DNA of 31,969 nucleotides. Origin: a virus. The stretch lies in IMG/VR virus record IMGVR_UViG_3300008113_000478, positions 1 through 31,969 of that record; one strand, 5' to 3'. Below, in pieces: positions 1 through 8,042 of this stretch (positions are counted from its first letter, which is position 1; every line of letters starts with the position of its first letter). Below the pieces are notes generated by a model. It had not been told where the DNA came from. It was given only the letters and a program-made list of their open reading frames with translations, and searched no databases. The translations under genes were made by a program, and so were the position numbers.

Positions 1-496
1 CGGGCACACGTAGGACTCGGGCGGCATCAGCCGTCACAGTCATGTCAATCGCCAAGCCTTCCTGTTTGCACAGGCGTTTGAAGTTCTCGGCCACAGGCTT
101 CCAAGACTCAATAGGTACGGCCTCAGTCAGTGGCCAGTAGCAGTGCAAACCGCCACCAGACGCCACCACGTAGGGCGTGCCTAGGGTATCTAGTCCTGTC
201 TTATCCAAGAACGCGTGAAGCGCAAGCGCGGCATCTTTCTTTGAGACGTAGCCATCCATGTCAATGAACAGGGACTTCACGTATCTAGCGTTCACGGCCA
301 GACGATTGTCCTCGTCACCGAAGGTAGCCAAGGCAAAGTAAATGTCAAACTTGCTGTCGTGCCAACGTTTGATTGGCGCTGTGGTTTCTTCCAGAGTATG
401 CACAAAGGCATGCTCCTTCTTTGTGAGTTCTGCTACGCAGTACCGACCAAATTCTGGCGGCGGCAGAACAACCGCTAAAAACTCAAGCGGAGTCAT
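1..496 (-). CDS. AEP-type DNA primase/polymerase, N-terminal part (cut by window edge)
   Basis: This open frame runs off the left edge; 165 codons are visible, starting at the ATG at 496-494, with AAGGA five bases upstream. The translation carries the three motifs of the archaeo-eukaryotic primase fold: LFIDMDG (D79 and D81, metal binding), GGGLHCYW (H118, nucleotide binding) and LAIDMTVTADAARVLRVP (D151, third metal ligand, followed by basic residues). Such proteins make primers and often carry a helicase domain at the C-terminus, which would lie outside the window. It follows two small genes in the same direction and shares an operon with polymerase, helicase and single-strand-binding-like genes, so a priming role in phage replication is the natural reading. 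The motif assignment is strong; the full architecture is unknown. Confidence 0.85.
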   Translation of the reverse strand, partial: MTPLEFLAVVLPPPEFGRYCVAELTKKEHAFVHTLEETTAPIKRWHDSKFDIYFALATFGDEDNRLAVNARYVKSLFIDMDGYVSKKDAALALHAFLDKTGLDTLGTPYVVASGGGLHCYWPLTEAVPIESWKPVAENFKRLCKQEGLAIDMTVTADAARVLRVP

Positions 497-513
497 TGAA
501 GTCCTTGGTGGGG

Positions 514-711
514 TTACAGGAACAGTTCTAGCTGTCGAGCGTCTTTAAGTTGGGCATCATCAAGAGGAGCCATAACCGTCAAACGGCGTAGCACTTCCAG
601 TTGCCAATCTTTGGGCATTCCTGTATCAAGTTCAATGAGTTCGGCGCTAAAGCGGATTAGCTCTTGCGTTGTGAGGGATCGAGGTTGTATTCCGTACATA
701 TTTTTCTCCAT
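514..711 (-). CDS. Small phage protein of unknown function (65 aa)
   Basis: A 65-residue open frame between the helix-turn-helix gene and the primase gene, ending 17 bp before the primase start. It overlaps the upstream gene by 55 bp if the first Met is used; the internal Met at residue 5 shortens this to 43 bp. The sequence is mostly helical, with LTTQELIRFSAELIELDTG followed by KDWQLEVLRRLTV, and has no recognisable catalytic motif. Position suggests co-translation with the primase. The overlap is larger than usual here, so the start is uncertain. Confidence 0.55.
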   Translation of the reverse strand: MEKNMYGIQPRSLTTQELIRFSAELIELDTGMPKDWQLEVLRRLTVMAPLDDAQLKDARQLELFL

Positions 712-950
712 GCCTCATCTGCTGTGCGTGAGGTCTTCATTATGTGAGTTAAGAATTCGACGCGGTCACGATAGGCCACAAACACTTCTGTGCCTGTAAA
801 CCAGTTGTAGACAGTCTGTCGAGAGACGCCAAGCGCATAGGCAATCTTCGTGACTGGGAAGTCAAGATGGATCGCCCAACGCCCAAGCTGGTTGCCCAGA
901 GACTTGGGTGTCTTCGCTACTTCGTCAATGATTTTTTGTGAGTAAGCCAT
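657..950 (-). CDS. Helix-turn-helix DNA-binding protein (97 aa)
   Basis: The central segment FPVTKIAYALGVSRQTVYNW (about residues 31-50) fits a helix-turn-helix: a first helix, the glycine-containing turn at ALGVS, and a recognition helix RQTVYNWFTG. The rest is short and helical. A Cro/CI-like or sigma-like regulator of the replication operon is likely, but it could also bind an origin. It is the first gene after a 138-bp gap, and unlike almost every other gene on this strand it has no obvious Shine-Dalgarno sequence before its ATG (upstream reads CCCACCTATACCACT). Its targets are unknown. Confidence 0.75.
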   Translation of the reverse strand: MAYSQKIIDEVAKTPKSLGNQLGRWAIHLDFPVTKIAYALGVSRQTVYNWFTGTEVFVAYRDRVEFLTHIMKTSRTADEAWRKICTEYNLDPSQRKS

Positions 951-1088
951 AGTGGTATAGGTGGGGGTACTAGTTGGTGACTATTTGCTACGCTCAACGG
1001 ATTTGCTAGCTAGACGTACCGTTTATATACGCAGTTACTCAGGGTTGACGTTTACCCCATGGCTTCACCAATTTTCCCCCCGATTTAG
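951..1088 (-). promoter_or_regulatory. Intergenic gap upstream of the HTH gene, possible promoter
   Basis: This 138-bp gap separates the SSB-like gene from the HTH gene. On the minus strand it contains GCGTATATAAAC (1032-1021), the same 12-mer that overlaps the candidate late promoter at 19039-19050 on the plus strand. A TATAAA -10 is therefore possible, but no good -35 lies 17 bp upstream. A 12-bp match is expected by chance somewhere in 32 kb; only its intergenic position at both sites makes it worth listing. Confidence 0.3.
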
Positions 1089-2072
1089 TTACTCATCGTC
1101 CCAATCAGCAACGATGTCGGCCAGCTTGTTCTTCTTAGCTGGTACGGATTCAACCTTGGCCGCGGCTTTGCGCACTTCGGGTTCTTCTTCAGCCTCGACC
1201 TCAACGGCCTTGGCTTTCTTGGGCTTGGCGGCTTTGACTTCAGCCATAGCTTCTGCTTCGTCTTCGTCGAGCATCGCACCCATGGGGCGCTTGCCTTCGA
1301 TAGCCAAGGGTGCAGGGGCTACAACGCCATCAGCAGAGGCAGGGGTAACAGCCACGGCCTTCTCAGCGTCCTTGGATTTGGACTGCTCAACAGCAGACTC
1401 GTACTCGGCATCAGTCAACCAACGCATTGGGCTGAAGAACAACTTGGGAGACTCGGCCTTGGTGTCAAACTTCATGCGCGTCACGATGGCGTCCAAGTTA
1501 ACGGGAGGAGTCTGAGCCGCCATGTAGCGGGCGTATGCCTGCAATGGGCGCTTGTCGCCGTCTTCCTTGCCAAAGATGGACGTAGCTGGCAGGGTGACCT
1601 GCAAGACATCACCATCAGGGTTGTTAGCCAGCACCACAGCCAAGCGCTGTTGGTAGCGGCAGGCACGGCTTTGACCATTGCCAGACCCAGCGATGTTTTG
1701 TGGGCATGTTGTACAGCTTGACGACTGCTTGTTCTTCACGCCTGCATCGGGCTTCTCACCATCAGCAGATGTGCAGTCAGGGGCGGCTGCAGCCGCGTCT
1801 TTGTCGTAGCCACCAGCGTAGAAGATACGGCTGACCTTGGGTGCCGCTTTCACGATGATGACATCCAAGTGGCGGTCTTCAATCGATGCGATCTCCTTGC
1901 CGCTTGCAAGCAGGCGGAACACACCACCCTTGATGGAGACGCGCTTCATGCCGCTACCGGCATTCACGTTACCGGCCAAGGCTAGAGTAGTTGCTGAGAG
2001 TTCTGCGTTCTTAGCGAAAGCAGGAACGTTTGAGGGATTGAACATTGCAATATTGCTCATTTTGTTTTCCAT
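1089..2072 (-). CDS. Probable single-stranded-DNA-binding protein
   Basis: The 327-residue product has an N-terminal beta-rich domain (about 1-230), a low-complexity Lys/Ala/Glu linker, and an acidic C-terminal tip IVADWDDE. An acidic tail with an aromatic residue is typical of phage and bacterial SSBs, which use it to recruit polymerase and helicase. The N-terminal domain also has a cysteine cluster (CTTCPQN...SRACRYQQR, about residues 116-135) that could bind zinc. The gene lies just before the helicase and polymerase set. The ATG at 2072 directly abuts the preceding stop (TAAATG); Met5 at 2060, preceded by GGAAAACAAA, is an equally good or better start. SSB is an inference from tail and context; homology was not tested. 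Confidence 0.6.
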   Translation of the reverse strand: MENKMSNIAMFNPSNVPAFAKNAELSATTLALAGNVNAGSGMKRVSIKGGVFRLLASGKEIASIEDRHLDVIIVKAAPKVSRIFYAGGYDKDAAAAAPDCTSADGEKPDAGVKNKQSSSCTTCPQNIAGSGNGQSRACRYQQRLAVVLANNPDGDVLQVTLPATSIFGKEDGDKRPLQAYARYMAAQTPPVNLDAIVTRMKFDTKAESPKLFFSPMRWLTDAEYESAVEQSKSKDAEKAVAVTPASADGVVAPAPLAIEGKRPMGAMLDEDEAEAMAEVKAAKPKKAKAVEVEAEEEPEVRKAAAKVESVPAKKNKLADIVADWDDE

Positions 2073-2474
2073 TTAAGTTGGTTTGCGTACAGAGATGTCA
2101 TACTCAGATGCTGAGTTGAGTCCGGGCGGTACGACCCCGGGGTTTTCTTCTAAGAACTGCGCCATGTTGAGTTGCGCAATGCGCTTCTCAAGCAGGTCAA
2201 TGGCCTCGTGCTCGATCATAAATTTCTTGAACGAGTCCCAGTCTTGTGTGGTATAGCGAGTTTTCACAGACATGACTGCCGTGCCCTCGGTGGTGCGAAC
2301 AGATGTGACGCCCATGGCCTTCATCTGCTCTTTGATCGCGTTCTTGATCTCGTCCTGTTGGCCTTTAAGTACTTCCGCTTGGGTGTCGTACGCTTGGGTC
2401 AGTTCGGTCATACGCGTGCGTAGCTTGCGGTATATTTTCACAAGCCTATCTAACGGTATCGCTTCTTCTTCCAT
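2073..2474 (-). CDS. Gp157-like coiled-coil phage protein
   Basis: A 133-residue protein with a long charged helix (about 8-52, RKLRTRMTELTQAYDTQAEV...EIKNAIKEQMKAMG), then a short beta segment (TSVRTTEGTAVMSVKTRY) and a second helical part. This order, coiled coil then GxxxxxT.xG..xV, is that of the Siphovirus Gp157 family, which in other phages is linked to recombination and sits near SSB genes. The start has AGGAGAAGTA before the ATG. It directly precedes the SSB-like gene with adjacent stop and start codons, so they are very likely co-translated. Family membership rests on architecture only. Confidence 0.5.
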   Translation of the reverse strand: MEEEAIPLDRLVKIYRKLRTRMTELTQAYDTQAEVLKGQQDEIKNAIKEQMKAMGVTSVRTTEGTAVMSVKTRYTTQDWDSFKKFMIEHEAIDLLEKRIAQLNMAQFLEENPGVVPPGLNSASEYDISVRKPT

Positions 2475-2544
2475 TACTTCTCCTGTTATTTTGTTGTCTA
2501 AGGTTGGACAGTTTACACAGATTTTTATACGTTACAAGCCCCTT
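2475..2544 (-). other. Short gap between helicase and Gp157-like genes
   Basis: A 70-bp gap in an otherwise overlapping operon. On the minus strand it contains CGTATAAAAATC, a possible -10, and the ribosome binding site of the next gene, but no convincing -35 or hairpin. I see nothing decisive in it. Confidence 0.25.
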
Positions 2545-4104
2545 TCAAGATTTAATTTCGGTTTCGAACATGTCGGTCAGTAGTAAGTTATCGCTTACTT
2601 TTCCTTCCAACGCTTTAAACATCTTCTTCTCAATCGGGCTACCCTGAATGTGAATCACGGTAACTTTGTCTGAGTCTTGCCCCTTGCGGTCAGCACGCGC
2701 ACAGCACTGGATGTACTGCTCAACGCTCATCAACGGGCCATAGAACACCACAGTGTCAGCGGCAGTCAGCGTGATGCCGTGGGCAGAAGCCGCAGGCTGC
2801 ATGACCAACACCCGAGGGTTCGGCTCGTTCTGAAAGCGGCTGATAGTTTGCCCGCGTTTGCTTGGTGTGATGTCTCCGTGAATGCACTCATTGACAATGC
2901 CCTTCTTGGTGAGGTAGTTGTGTATGGTGTCGATGGTGCTTCGGAACAACGCGAAGATGATGACCTTGCGATCTGTCTCGTCCAGTATCTCCTCAAGCAC
3001 AGCAAGGCGAGGCGCTGAGTCAAACTCCACCACTTCCTTGTCGTCTGTGTAGGCCGCGCCACAACTGATCTGCAAGAGCTTACTCACACCAGCGGCGGCA
3101 TTGACTGCCGTGATGGTCTCGCCTGCGGCCTGCACTAGCATGCGGTCTTTGAGCATGGTGTAGTACTTGGCTTGTTGAGGAGTGAGCGCGATCTCACGCG
3201 TCATGGTAATCACTGGCGGCAAGTCAAGGCACTGCGCTTTGGTGTAGCGTATCGCTGGCTGTAGAGCCTCGTGTACTTTCTCCTTGGCATCGAGCTTGGG
3301 CGCCCACTTAAACGTGGTGATCTTGTTCATCACTTGATCTCGCCACGCTGTGTAGAACTTGGGCACGCCCTCGGGGTTGACTAATTTTGCCAAGCCGTAC
3401 GCATCCACAGGCGACTGCGATGCAGGCGTACCAGTCATCATCCACAGGTAAGTGTTGGGAGTCAGGATCGAGTTGAGTGATTTCCATCTGCGGGTAGTAG
3501 GCGTCTTGTATGCGTTGGCTTCATCCACAATCACAAGGTCAAAGCGGCCATCGTTCTTTACCTCATCAGCGATCAAGTTAAGACCTTCGTAATTCGTGAT
3601 TACAATTTCGTAATCTCGCTGGATCATCTCGATGCGGCGACTAGCCTGCGCATGGTGCGCGATAACGGCAGAGCGATGAATGACACTGTTATTGATGTCG
3701 CCCATCCATGCGCTGTGCATGATCGACAGGGGGCACAGGATGAGAATCCTACGCACCTTCTTGAGCTTCATCAGGTAGTCAGCCGCCCACAACGCGGACA
3801 GCGTCTTGCCAGTGCCGGGCTCAGAGAACACGAAGGCTCTCCTGTACAGCGTGAGGAACGCTGCCGTCTCGATCTGGTGAGCCATGGGCTTGTAACGCCC
3901 CGGCCAGTCATAGCGCCTAGTGATAGGCGAGGGTACATCTTTGACACCTAGGTTACGCAACACCCGCGCTTCGTCAAGACCCCAGTAAACAGCAACATCG
4001 TAGCCTCCGTCTGCACGGGGCGTTGTCATGCTCTTTGGGATGATTGAGTACTTGTGCGGGTTCCTTGTGCGTAAGATAAGTGCTTTGTCTTCTACGATTT
4101 CCAT
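2545..4104 (-). CDS. SNF2-type superfamily 2 DNA helicase/translocase
   Basis: The 519-residue product has the two RecA-like halves of SF2 ATPases: Walker A SEPGTGKTLSA (about 94-104), motif II DEAN (194-197), motif III MTGTPASQ (223-230), and in the second half motif V-like GITLTAADTVVFYGP and motif VI QCCARADRKGQ (466-476). The HQ-type entry KPMAHQIETAAF (about 72-83) and the spacing match the SNF2/DEAD-like phage helicases that remodel replication forks or recombination intermediates. GGAGAAGCA precedes the ATG. It sits between HNH and Gp157-like genes in the replication operon. All key ATPase residues are present, so it should be active. Confidence 0.9.
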   Translation of the reverse strand: MEIVEDKALILRTRNPHKYSIIPKSMTTPRADGGYDVAVYWGLDEARVLRNLGVKDVPSPITRRYDWPGRYKPMAHQIETAAFLTLYRRAFVFSEPGTGKTLSALWAADYLMKLKKVRRILILCPLSIMHSAWMGDINNSVIHRSAVIAHHAQASRRIEMIQRDYEIVITNYEGLNLIADEVKNDGRFDLVIVDEANAYKTPTTRRWKSLNSILTPNTYLWMMTGTPASQSPVDAYGLAKLVNPEGVPKFYTAWRDQVMNKITTFKWAPKLDAKEKVHEALQPAIRYTKAQCLDLPPVITMTREIALTPQQAKYYTMLKDRMLVQAAGETITAVNAAAGVSKLLQISCGAAYTDDKEVVEFDSAPRLAVLEEILDETDRKVIIFALFRSTIDTIHNYLTKKGIVNECIHGDITPSKRGQTISRFQNEPNPRVLVMQPAASAHGITLTAADTVVFYGPLMSVEQYIQCCARADRKGQDSDKVTVIHIQGSPIEKKMFKALEGKVSDNLLLTDMFETEIKS

Positions 4105-4119
4105 TGCTTCTCCAAGCTA

Positions 4120-4362
4120 TTATTTTCCGTTGTCGCTCTGGTTGGCGCTCTTACTACGGAGGCGGGTATTACCGGCCACTGACTTGCCCCCTGCACGCAG
4201 GGGTTTGATGTGATCGATGTCCTTGCCTGCACGATCAACACCCTTCTTGTCATAGGCACGCCGTGCTTTCTGACGCTCGACTTGATCGGCTGTCTCGCCT
4301 GTTTTCTTTTGAAGTTTGTAGGCGTGTTTGTAGTCACGCTTGCCGTTGGTCTGTGTCATCAT
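4120..4362 (-). CDS. Small HNH-like endonuclease (80 aa)
   Basis: The C-terminal half reads DIDHIKPLRAGGKSVAGNTRLRSKSANQ, which fits the ββα-metal HNH motif: DH pair, a hydrophobic turn with GG, and N at the second and third positions. The N-terminal 45 residues are highly basic and may bind DNA. At 80 residues it is near the minimum for an HNH enzyme and has no zinc-binding cysteines. It starts at ATG ATG with AGGAGCA upstream and lies between nuclease and helicase genes. It could be a free-standing homing-type nuclease or a structural nickase of replication or recombination; context favours the second. Confidence 0.7.
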   Translation of the reverse strand: MMTQTNGKRDYKHAYKLQKKTGETADQVERQKARRAYDKKGVDRAGKDIDHIKPLRAGGKSVAGNTRLRSKSANQSDNGK

Positions 4363-4367
4363 TGCTC

Positions 4368-5033
4368 CTAGTGTTTAGGGTTGAACTCGCATCCGGTGAC
4401 CTGACACCATCCGCAAAGTGGGGTTTGATTGGGGTTCCATACGTTGTTCTCAAAGCATGCTTCGAGCCGTGCAGTACGCTCACGATACTTCCACCAGAAG
4501 GCTTCAGATTGATCTCGTGTCATCTGCATCTTGACCATATCATTTTTAACAATGAACAGCAACGCAGAGTTGACCTTACGGATGTGAGGAAAGTGAGCAA
4601 AAACCATAAGCGACATCAGCACAAGCTGATCCCTGTCGGGGTACTTGTTGTTGCCAGTTTTCCAGTCCCCCACCCACGCCGTAAGGTTCTCATCATCAAT
4701 GACCAGGATGTCGGCAATACCCCTAACCCATACGTCTGGTGCCTTCCAGTTGGTAGGGCGTAAGTCCACAGTCAGCGCCATCTCGTACTCAGCAAGAGCC
4801 CGTCCGGGCTTACCTAGCATGGCGTCCACCACAGGCTGGAACTGCGCATACTCAGGTGGTATCGGCTTCTTGTCCCTGATGTAGTCTTCGATGGCCTGAT
4901 GTACCTGATTGCCGTAGCGCGTGGCCTCAGTCTCTTGGAAGGGGTACTTCTTTAAGACCTTGACCTCGTGATACCTGCGTTGGCAGCCCTCAAAATCTTT
5001 TAGGCTGCTGTGTGACCATGCTGGTTTTTTCAT
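4368..5033 (-). CDS. PD-(D/E)XK nuclease of the RecB/Cas4 type
   Basis: This 221-residue protein opens with WSHSSLKDFEGCQRRYH, the usual entry of RecB/Cas4-like nucleases, followed by GNQVHQAIED (H45), GIADIL (D108) and VGDWKTG (D123-W-K125), with Q136 in the next helix. That is a complete PD-(D/E)XK active site. One cysteine near the N-terminus (C17) and three near the C-terminus (C207, C210, C215) match the pattern that holds a 4Fe-4S cluster in Cas4 and AddB. It probably acts as a 5'-3' or recombination exonuclease with the polymerase and helicase. Its ATG overlaps the upstream stop (ATGA), implying coupled translation. Confidence 0.85.
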   Translation of the reverse strand: MKKPAWSHSSLKDFEGCQRRYHEVKVLKKYPFQETEATRYGNQVHQAIEDYIRDKKPIPPEYAQFQPVVDAMLGKPGRALAEYEMALTVDLRPTNWKAPDVWVRGIADILVIDDENLTAWVGDWKTGNNKYPDRDQLVLMSLMVFAHFPHIRKVNSALLFIVKNDMVKMQMTRDQSEAFWWKYRERTARLEACFENNVWNPNQTPLCGWCQVTGCEFNPKH

Positions 5034-5335
5034 TCAAACTTCGCTGTCTTGATGGCTACTGTTAATCGGTTGGCAAACTGTGTGACAAACGCTTCGTTGC
5101 GGTTCAACTCGTGCTGTCCCATGTCCTCCAGTATGGCGTGTGTGACTTCGTGCCAGAAGGTGTCGGCCAACTCATCCTTGGTGAACTTGCGTCCTGTGAT
5201 GTTGCTGGCCTTGCCAAGACGGATGCACTGCTCTGGGTAGAACGTGCGCCCCATATCTCGGCGGTGGAGCATGGCTTCCACCACCTCCACGCTGTACCAC
5301 TTCTTGCCGACTCTCATTCTTGTTGGTAACTTCAT
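5030..5335 (-). CDS. HExxH zinc-metallopeptidase-like protein (101 aa)
   Basis: The segment TFWHEVTHAILEDMG carries HEVTH (H62, E63, H66), the zinc-binding motif of gluzincin-type peptidases; NEAFVTQFANR (E81) could give the third ligand. The length is short, as in ImmA/IrrE-like or SprT-like phage proteins. AAGGAGAAGA precedes the ATG. It sits between polymerase and RecB-like nuclease and overlaps the latter by 4 bp. A role in cleaving a host regulator or a DNA-protein crosslink can be imagined, but nothing in the sequence shows the substrate. Confidence 0.7.
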   Translation of the reverse strand: MKLPTRMRVGKKWYSVEVVEAMLHRRDMGRTFYPEQCIRLGKASNITGRKFTKDELADTFWHEVTHAILEDMGQHELNRNEAFVTQFANRLTVAIKTAKFE

Positions 5336-5343
5336 TCTTCTCC

Positions 5344-7329
5344 TTAGTTTTTTGCTAACCCATACCTACGGTGTGCGCCACCGTCAGCGTCCAATGGAAT
5401 GCCCGGCATATAAGGCGGCTCCATAGTCATTTGAGCCAAGACCCAAGTCTTAGCTTCTTGCACCTCTGCATCAGGAACCACAACGATCTGCTCGTCATGC
5501 ACTGTTCCCGCCACAAAGTATCTCTTTGCAGTACGCACCATACCATCAGTCATCACGCATCTCGCTACGCCCTGCGTGACATTGTTGGTTATTTTTCCTG
5601 CATATATTTTAGTACGATCTGGCCCGTATGTCCACTCCAGTTGTTCTTTATTTGTTTTGTCATCTTTGTAACGCCTGATGTTAAGGTCAGGATACAACAG
5701 CTTCATACCAGAGGGTAGCTCGATCTCGCCCTTGCGGTAGATCAGGCACTTGTGCTTGTACTCCCGCCCCTTGTACAGACACTCACCAATAAGCTGAGTG
5801 TTTAAGTCCCAAAAATCCACAACAGGTGTTGCCGTTGATCGGTATTTGTCGATGATGGCCTTGGCCGCTAGACAATGGATGACCAACTCCTTGGTCGTGC
5901 AGGTGTGCGGGATGTCTTGGAGCTTCTCCGCGTTGACTTCCCAATCAAGGAATTTCTGCGCTGCTTGCTGAGTAACACCAAGCTTTTTTGCGAAGGCCAA
6001 GTCGTAGCGTTGTGGTGGCGCCCCAAGGAATCCTGTGAGGAGTTGAGAACTAAAAGCCGCCCAGCCAAGACCGTATCCACAGCCAAGCAACGCGCTCTTC
6101 GCAGATTGCCGAAGGTCAGGGTGAGACTCCTTACTAAGTCCGGGTATGTTGAACATCTGCGCTCCGAACGCGGCGTAAGGGTCACCACCGGCCCTGAAGA
6201 TGTCCAGCATGTCTGTGTAGTCTGAAAGCCACGCCAGAACTCGCGGCTCAATCTGCGATAGATCTCCGACGACGAGTTGGTGGCCAGCGGGAGCCATAAT
6301 CGCTTTGCGAAGGAACGAGCCTCGCTTGAGGTTTTGCATGTTGATGGCCGAACCCTTACTCGCCGTCCACCTACCCGTCTGCGCACCGTAGTATGAGAGA
6401 GGGACTGGTAAGGCTCCGCGTTGACTAATGTCAAGGAATCTCTGAGCCCTTGTACGCTCGGTTGTCGATTTAACCCGAAGACGCGCTTCACAAAGTAGGG
6501 CAACGTCTTCACGTTCACCATTAAGGAGCGCTTGAAATAGGGCATCGTTTTTAGCAAGTGCGAGAGTTTCTTTGCCGGTCGTCTTACTTGTCTTGGTTGG
6601 CGGAACCACATTGAGTTTCTCAAGTAGTGCAGCAAACTGCGGATTCGATGCCAACGCAGTCTCTTCCACGCCGAGCTTTTGTAATAGTGCTTCACGTTTT
6701 TCCTTTTCATCTAGTATGGCGTCGGTCAGCATGTTGGGGTCAAGCTGCAAGCACGCACGGGTGTACATTTTCAGAGTCATGTCCACAAGGCGTAACTCCT
6801 TCGATGGGTAGGATACAGCCAGCCTTGTGAATATTTCTTCGCACAGAAACACATCATGTTTGCAGTACTCAGCGAGTTCTCTTTCGAGCGTGGCGTCCAA
6901 CTCGTGAACTCCGTTAGTTGAATGAACCGCTGTTCCCTTATCGGGGAGACCGAAGTCTCTAGCAAGTTTTGCAAGTGAATTTCCAACTTCCACGCCCCGT
7001 AAAGCTCGCGCCATCGATAGCGTGTCGAAGATGAAACATGGTCGGGCGTTGTACTTCCACTCCATAATTGATACATCGAACTGTGCGTTATGGGCAAGCA
7101 CTGCGGTTCGTCCCCAGTCGACCCCATCAAGGTACTCACGTAACTCTGCATCTCCAAACCATCTAATTGGTTCATCGCTTCCGTATACATGGACGCAAGC
7201 TCCGAACGCTCTAAATTTATCATGGCGTATGTACTCCTCTGTTGTCATCTTGCTGAGCGTGTAACCTTCCTTGGTGTCCCAGTAGGTTTCGAAGTCGATC
7301 GTGATGATCTGTTTATATGGTGCGCTCAT
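5344..7329 (-). CDS. Family A DNA polymerase with 3'-5' exonuclease
   Basis: The 661-residue product starts with a DnaQ-like proofreading domain: Exo I TIDFETY (D12, E14), Exo II AHNAQFD (79-85), Exo III YCKHD (155-159). The polymerase domain has TGRW (318-321), motif A VVGDLSQIEPR (D356), motif B DLRQSAKSALLGCGYGLG, and motif C VHDEQ (611-613). All catalytic residues are present. Motif A reads DLSQIEPR where DYSQIELR is usual. There is no 5'-3' exonuclease domain, as expected for phage replicases. This is the main phage DNA polymerase. GGGAGAAGA precedes its ATG, and it overlaps the small upstream gene by 17 bp. Confidence 0.95.
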   Translation of the reverse strand: MSAPYKQIITIDFETYWDTKEGYTLSKMTTEEYIRHDKFRAFGACVHVYGSDEPIRWFGDAELREYLDGVDWGRTAVLAHNAQFDVSIMEWKYNARPCFIFDTLSMARALRGVEVGNSLAKLARDFGLPDKGTAVHSTNGVHELDATLERELAEYCKHDVFLCEEIFTRLAVSYPSKELRLVDMTLKMYTRACLQLDPNMLTDAILDEKEKREALLQKLGVEETALASNPQFAALLEKLNVVPPTKTSKTTGKETLALAKNDALFQALLNGEREDVALLCEARLRVKSTTERTRAQRFLDISQRGALPVPLSYYGAQTGRWTASKGSAINMQNLKRGSFLRKAIMAPAGHQLVVGDLSQIEPRVLAWLSDYTDMLDIFRAGGDPYAAFGAQMFNIPGLSKESHPDLRQSAKSALLGCGYGLGWAAFSSQLLTGFLGAPPQRYDLAFAKKLGVTQQAAQKFLDWEVNAEKLQDIPHTCTTKELVIHCLAAKAIIDKYRSTATPVVDFWDLNTQLIGECLYKGREYKHKCLIYRKGEIELPSGMKLLYPDLNIRRYKDDKTNKEQLEWTYGPDRTKIYAGKITNNVTQGVARCVMTDGMVRTAKRYFVAGTVHDEQIVVVPDAEVQEAKTWVLAQMTMEPPYMPGIPLDADGGAHRRYGLAKN

Positions 7330-7528
7330 TCTTCTCCCTTAGTTTTGCTTCAATGGCTCGGGCCAGTTCCATGTTGGCAGCCCACCCGACTCGGTATATC
7401 TCACCGATCTCTTCGCTGGTCAGGTTGACCCACTCACGCTTCTCTACCACGTCAACTGTTTCGTCAGCTACTCGGCTGTCGTAGCAAGCGCATCCACGCT
7501 CCCAGCATCCTCTGTCAATTATTGTCAT
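7313..7528 (-). CDS. Small phage protein, tandem paralog A (71 aa)
   Basis: The N-terminal part has three cysteines (CWERGCACYD). The C-terminal half, EWVNLTSEEIGEIYRVG...RAIEAKLREKN, is shared with the next gene upstream (WTGLTYEEQRELYKKH...NAIEAKLKEKN). The pair therefore looks like a tandem duplication of a small helical domain, with divergent N-termini. AAGGAGAAGAACAC precedes the ATG. It overlaps the polymerase start by 17 bp, so it may affect polymerase translation. Function unknown. Confidence 0.7.
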   Translation of the reverse strand: MTIIDRGCWERGCACYDSRVADETVDVVEKREWVNLTSEEIGEIYRVGWAANMELARAIEAKLREKNERTI

Positions 7529-7749
7529 GTGTTCTTCTCCTTAAGTTTGGCTTCAATGGCGTTGTAAAAATGACCCCATCCATCCATGTCGTGTTTCTTG
7601 TAAAGCTCACGCTGCTCCTCATACGTCAGCCCAGTCCATGTGCGCGGTAGATACAAAGGCCACACCTGACCAAGCGGTGTAAACAAAGGGCTGTCTTTGT
7701 CTGTGCTGACCATGCCGTTAGTTGGGTCGTACCATGCTATTTGTTTCAA
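7525..7749 (-). CDS. Small phage protein, tandem paralog B (74 aa), TTG start
   Basis: It shares the LTxEE...AIEAKLxEKN C-terminal domain with its downstream neighbour. The start is TTG at 7749: AAGGAGAACTTTAA lies just upstream, the TTG overlaps the preceding stop (TTGA), and the next in-frame ATG is twelve codons later and lacks a ribosome binding site. The N-terminal half contains an aromatic Trp/Tyr/Pro-rich stretch (AWYDPTNG, VWPLYLPRTW). Function unknown. Confidence 0.7.
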   Translation of the reverse strand: MKQIAWYDPTNGMVSTDKDSPLFTPLGQVWPLYLPRTWTGLTYEEQRELYKKHDMDGWGHFYNAIEAKLKEKNT

Positions 7750-8042
7750 TTAAAGTTCTCCTTGGGTGGTGCGTCCATAAGATTTAAAAAGCCGAAAAAA
7801 TCGTTTGCCGCCAACATGAGTTGCGACGCCTCCATCTCGTTACAGTTGAGGGTAACGACTCCTGCCATCTGATCTTCAGCGCGGCCAACGATGACCACGC
7901 CTTGCGCTTTACCTTCGCCATAGCACATCACCAGTTTGTGGATAAGTAGCTTGAAGTGTGCTTGCTCTTCGTCTGACATGGCCGTCACCCTGCGGTGCAG
8001 TTCTGCCTCAGACATTGAGCCTTCATAGTCCTCGTAGTTCAT
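7746..8042 (-). CDS. Hypothetical phage protein (98 aa)
   Basis: The first part is acidic and helical (MSEAELHRRVTAMSDEEQAHFKLLIHKLV), followed by a beta-type stretch GVVIVGRAEDQMAGVVTLNC and a helix. I do not recognise a family. AAGGAGAAACAAA precedes the ATG. It overlaps both neighbours, by 20 bp upstream and 4 bp downstream, so it belongs to the same translation-coupled chain. Confidence 0.7.
   Translation of the reverse strand: MNYEDYEGSMSEAELHRRVTAMSDEEQAHFKLLIHKLVMCYGEGKAQGVVIVGRAEDQMAGVVTLNCNEMEASQLMLAANDFFGFLNLMDAPPKENFN

Noticed and set aside
961-1515. Plus-strand frame opposite the SSB-like gene
   Set aside because: Antisense to a supported gene, no Shine-Dalgarno, and Ser/Ala-rich shadow of it.
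5868-6710. 280-codon minus-strand frame within the polymerase gene
   Set aside because: It lies in another frame of the same strand as the polymerase motifs, and its product is Arg/Ser-rich with no domain.
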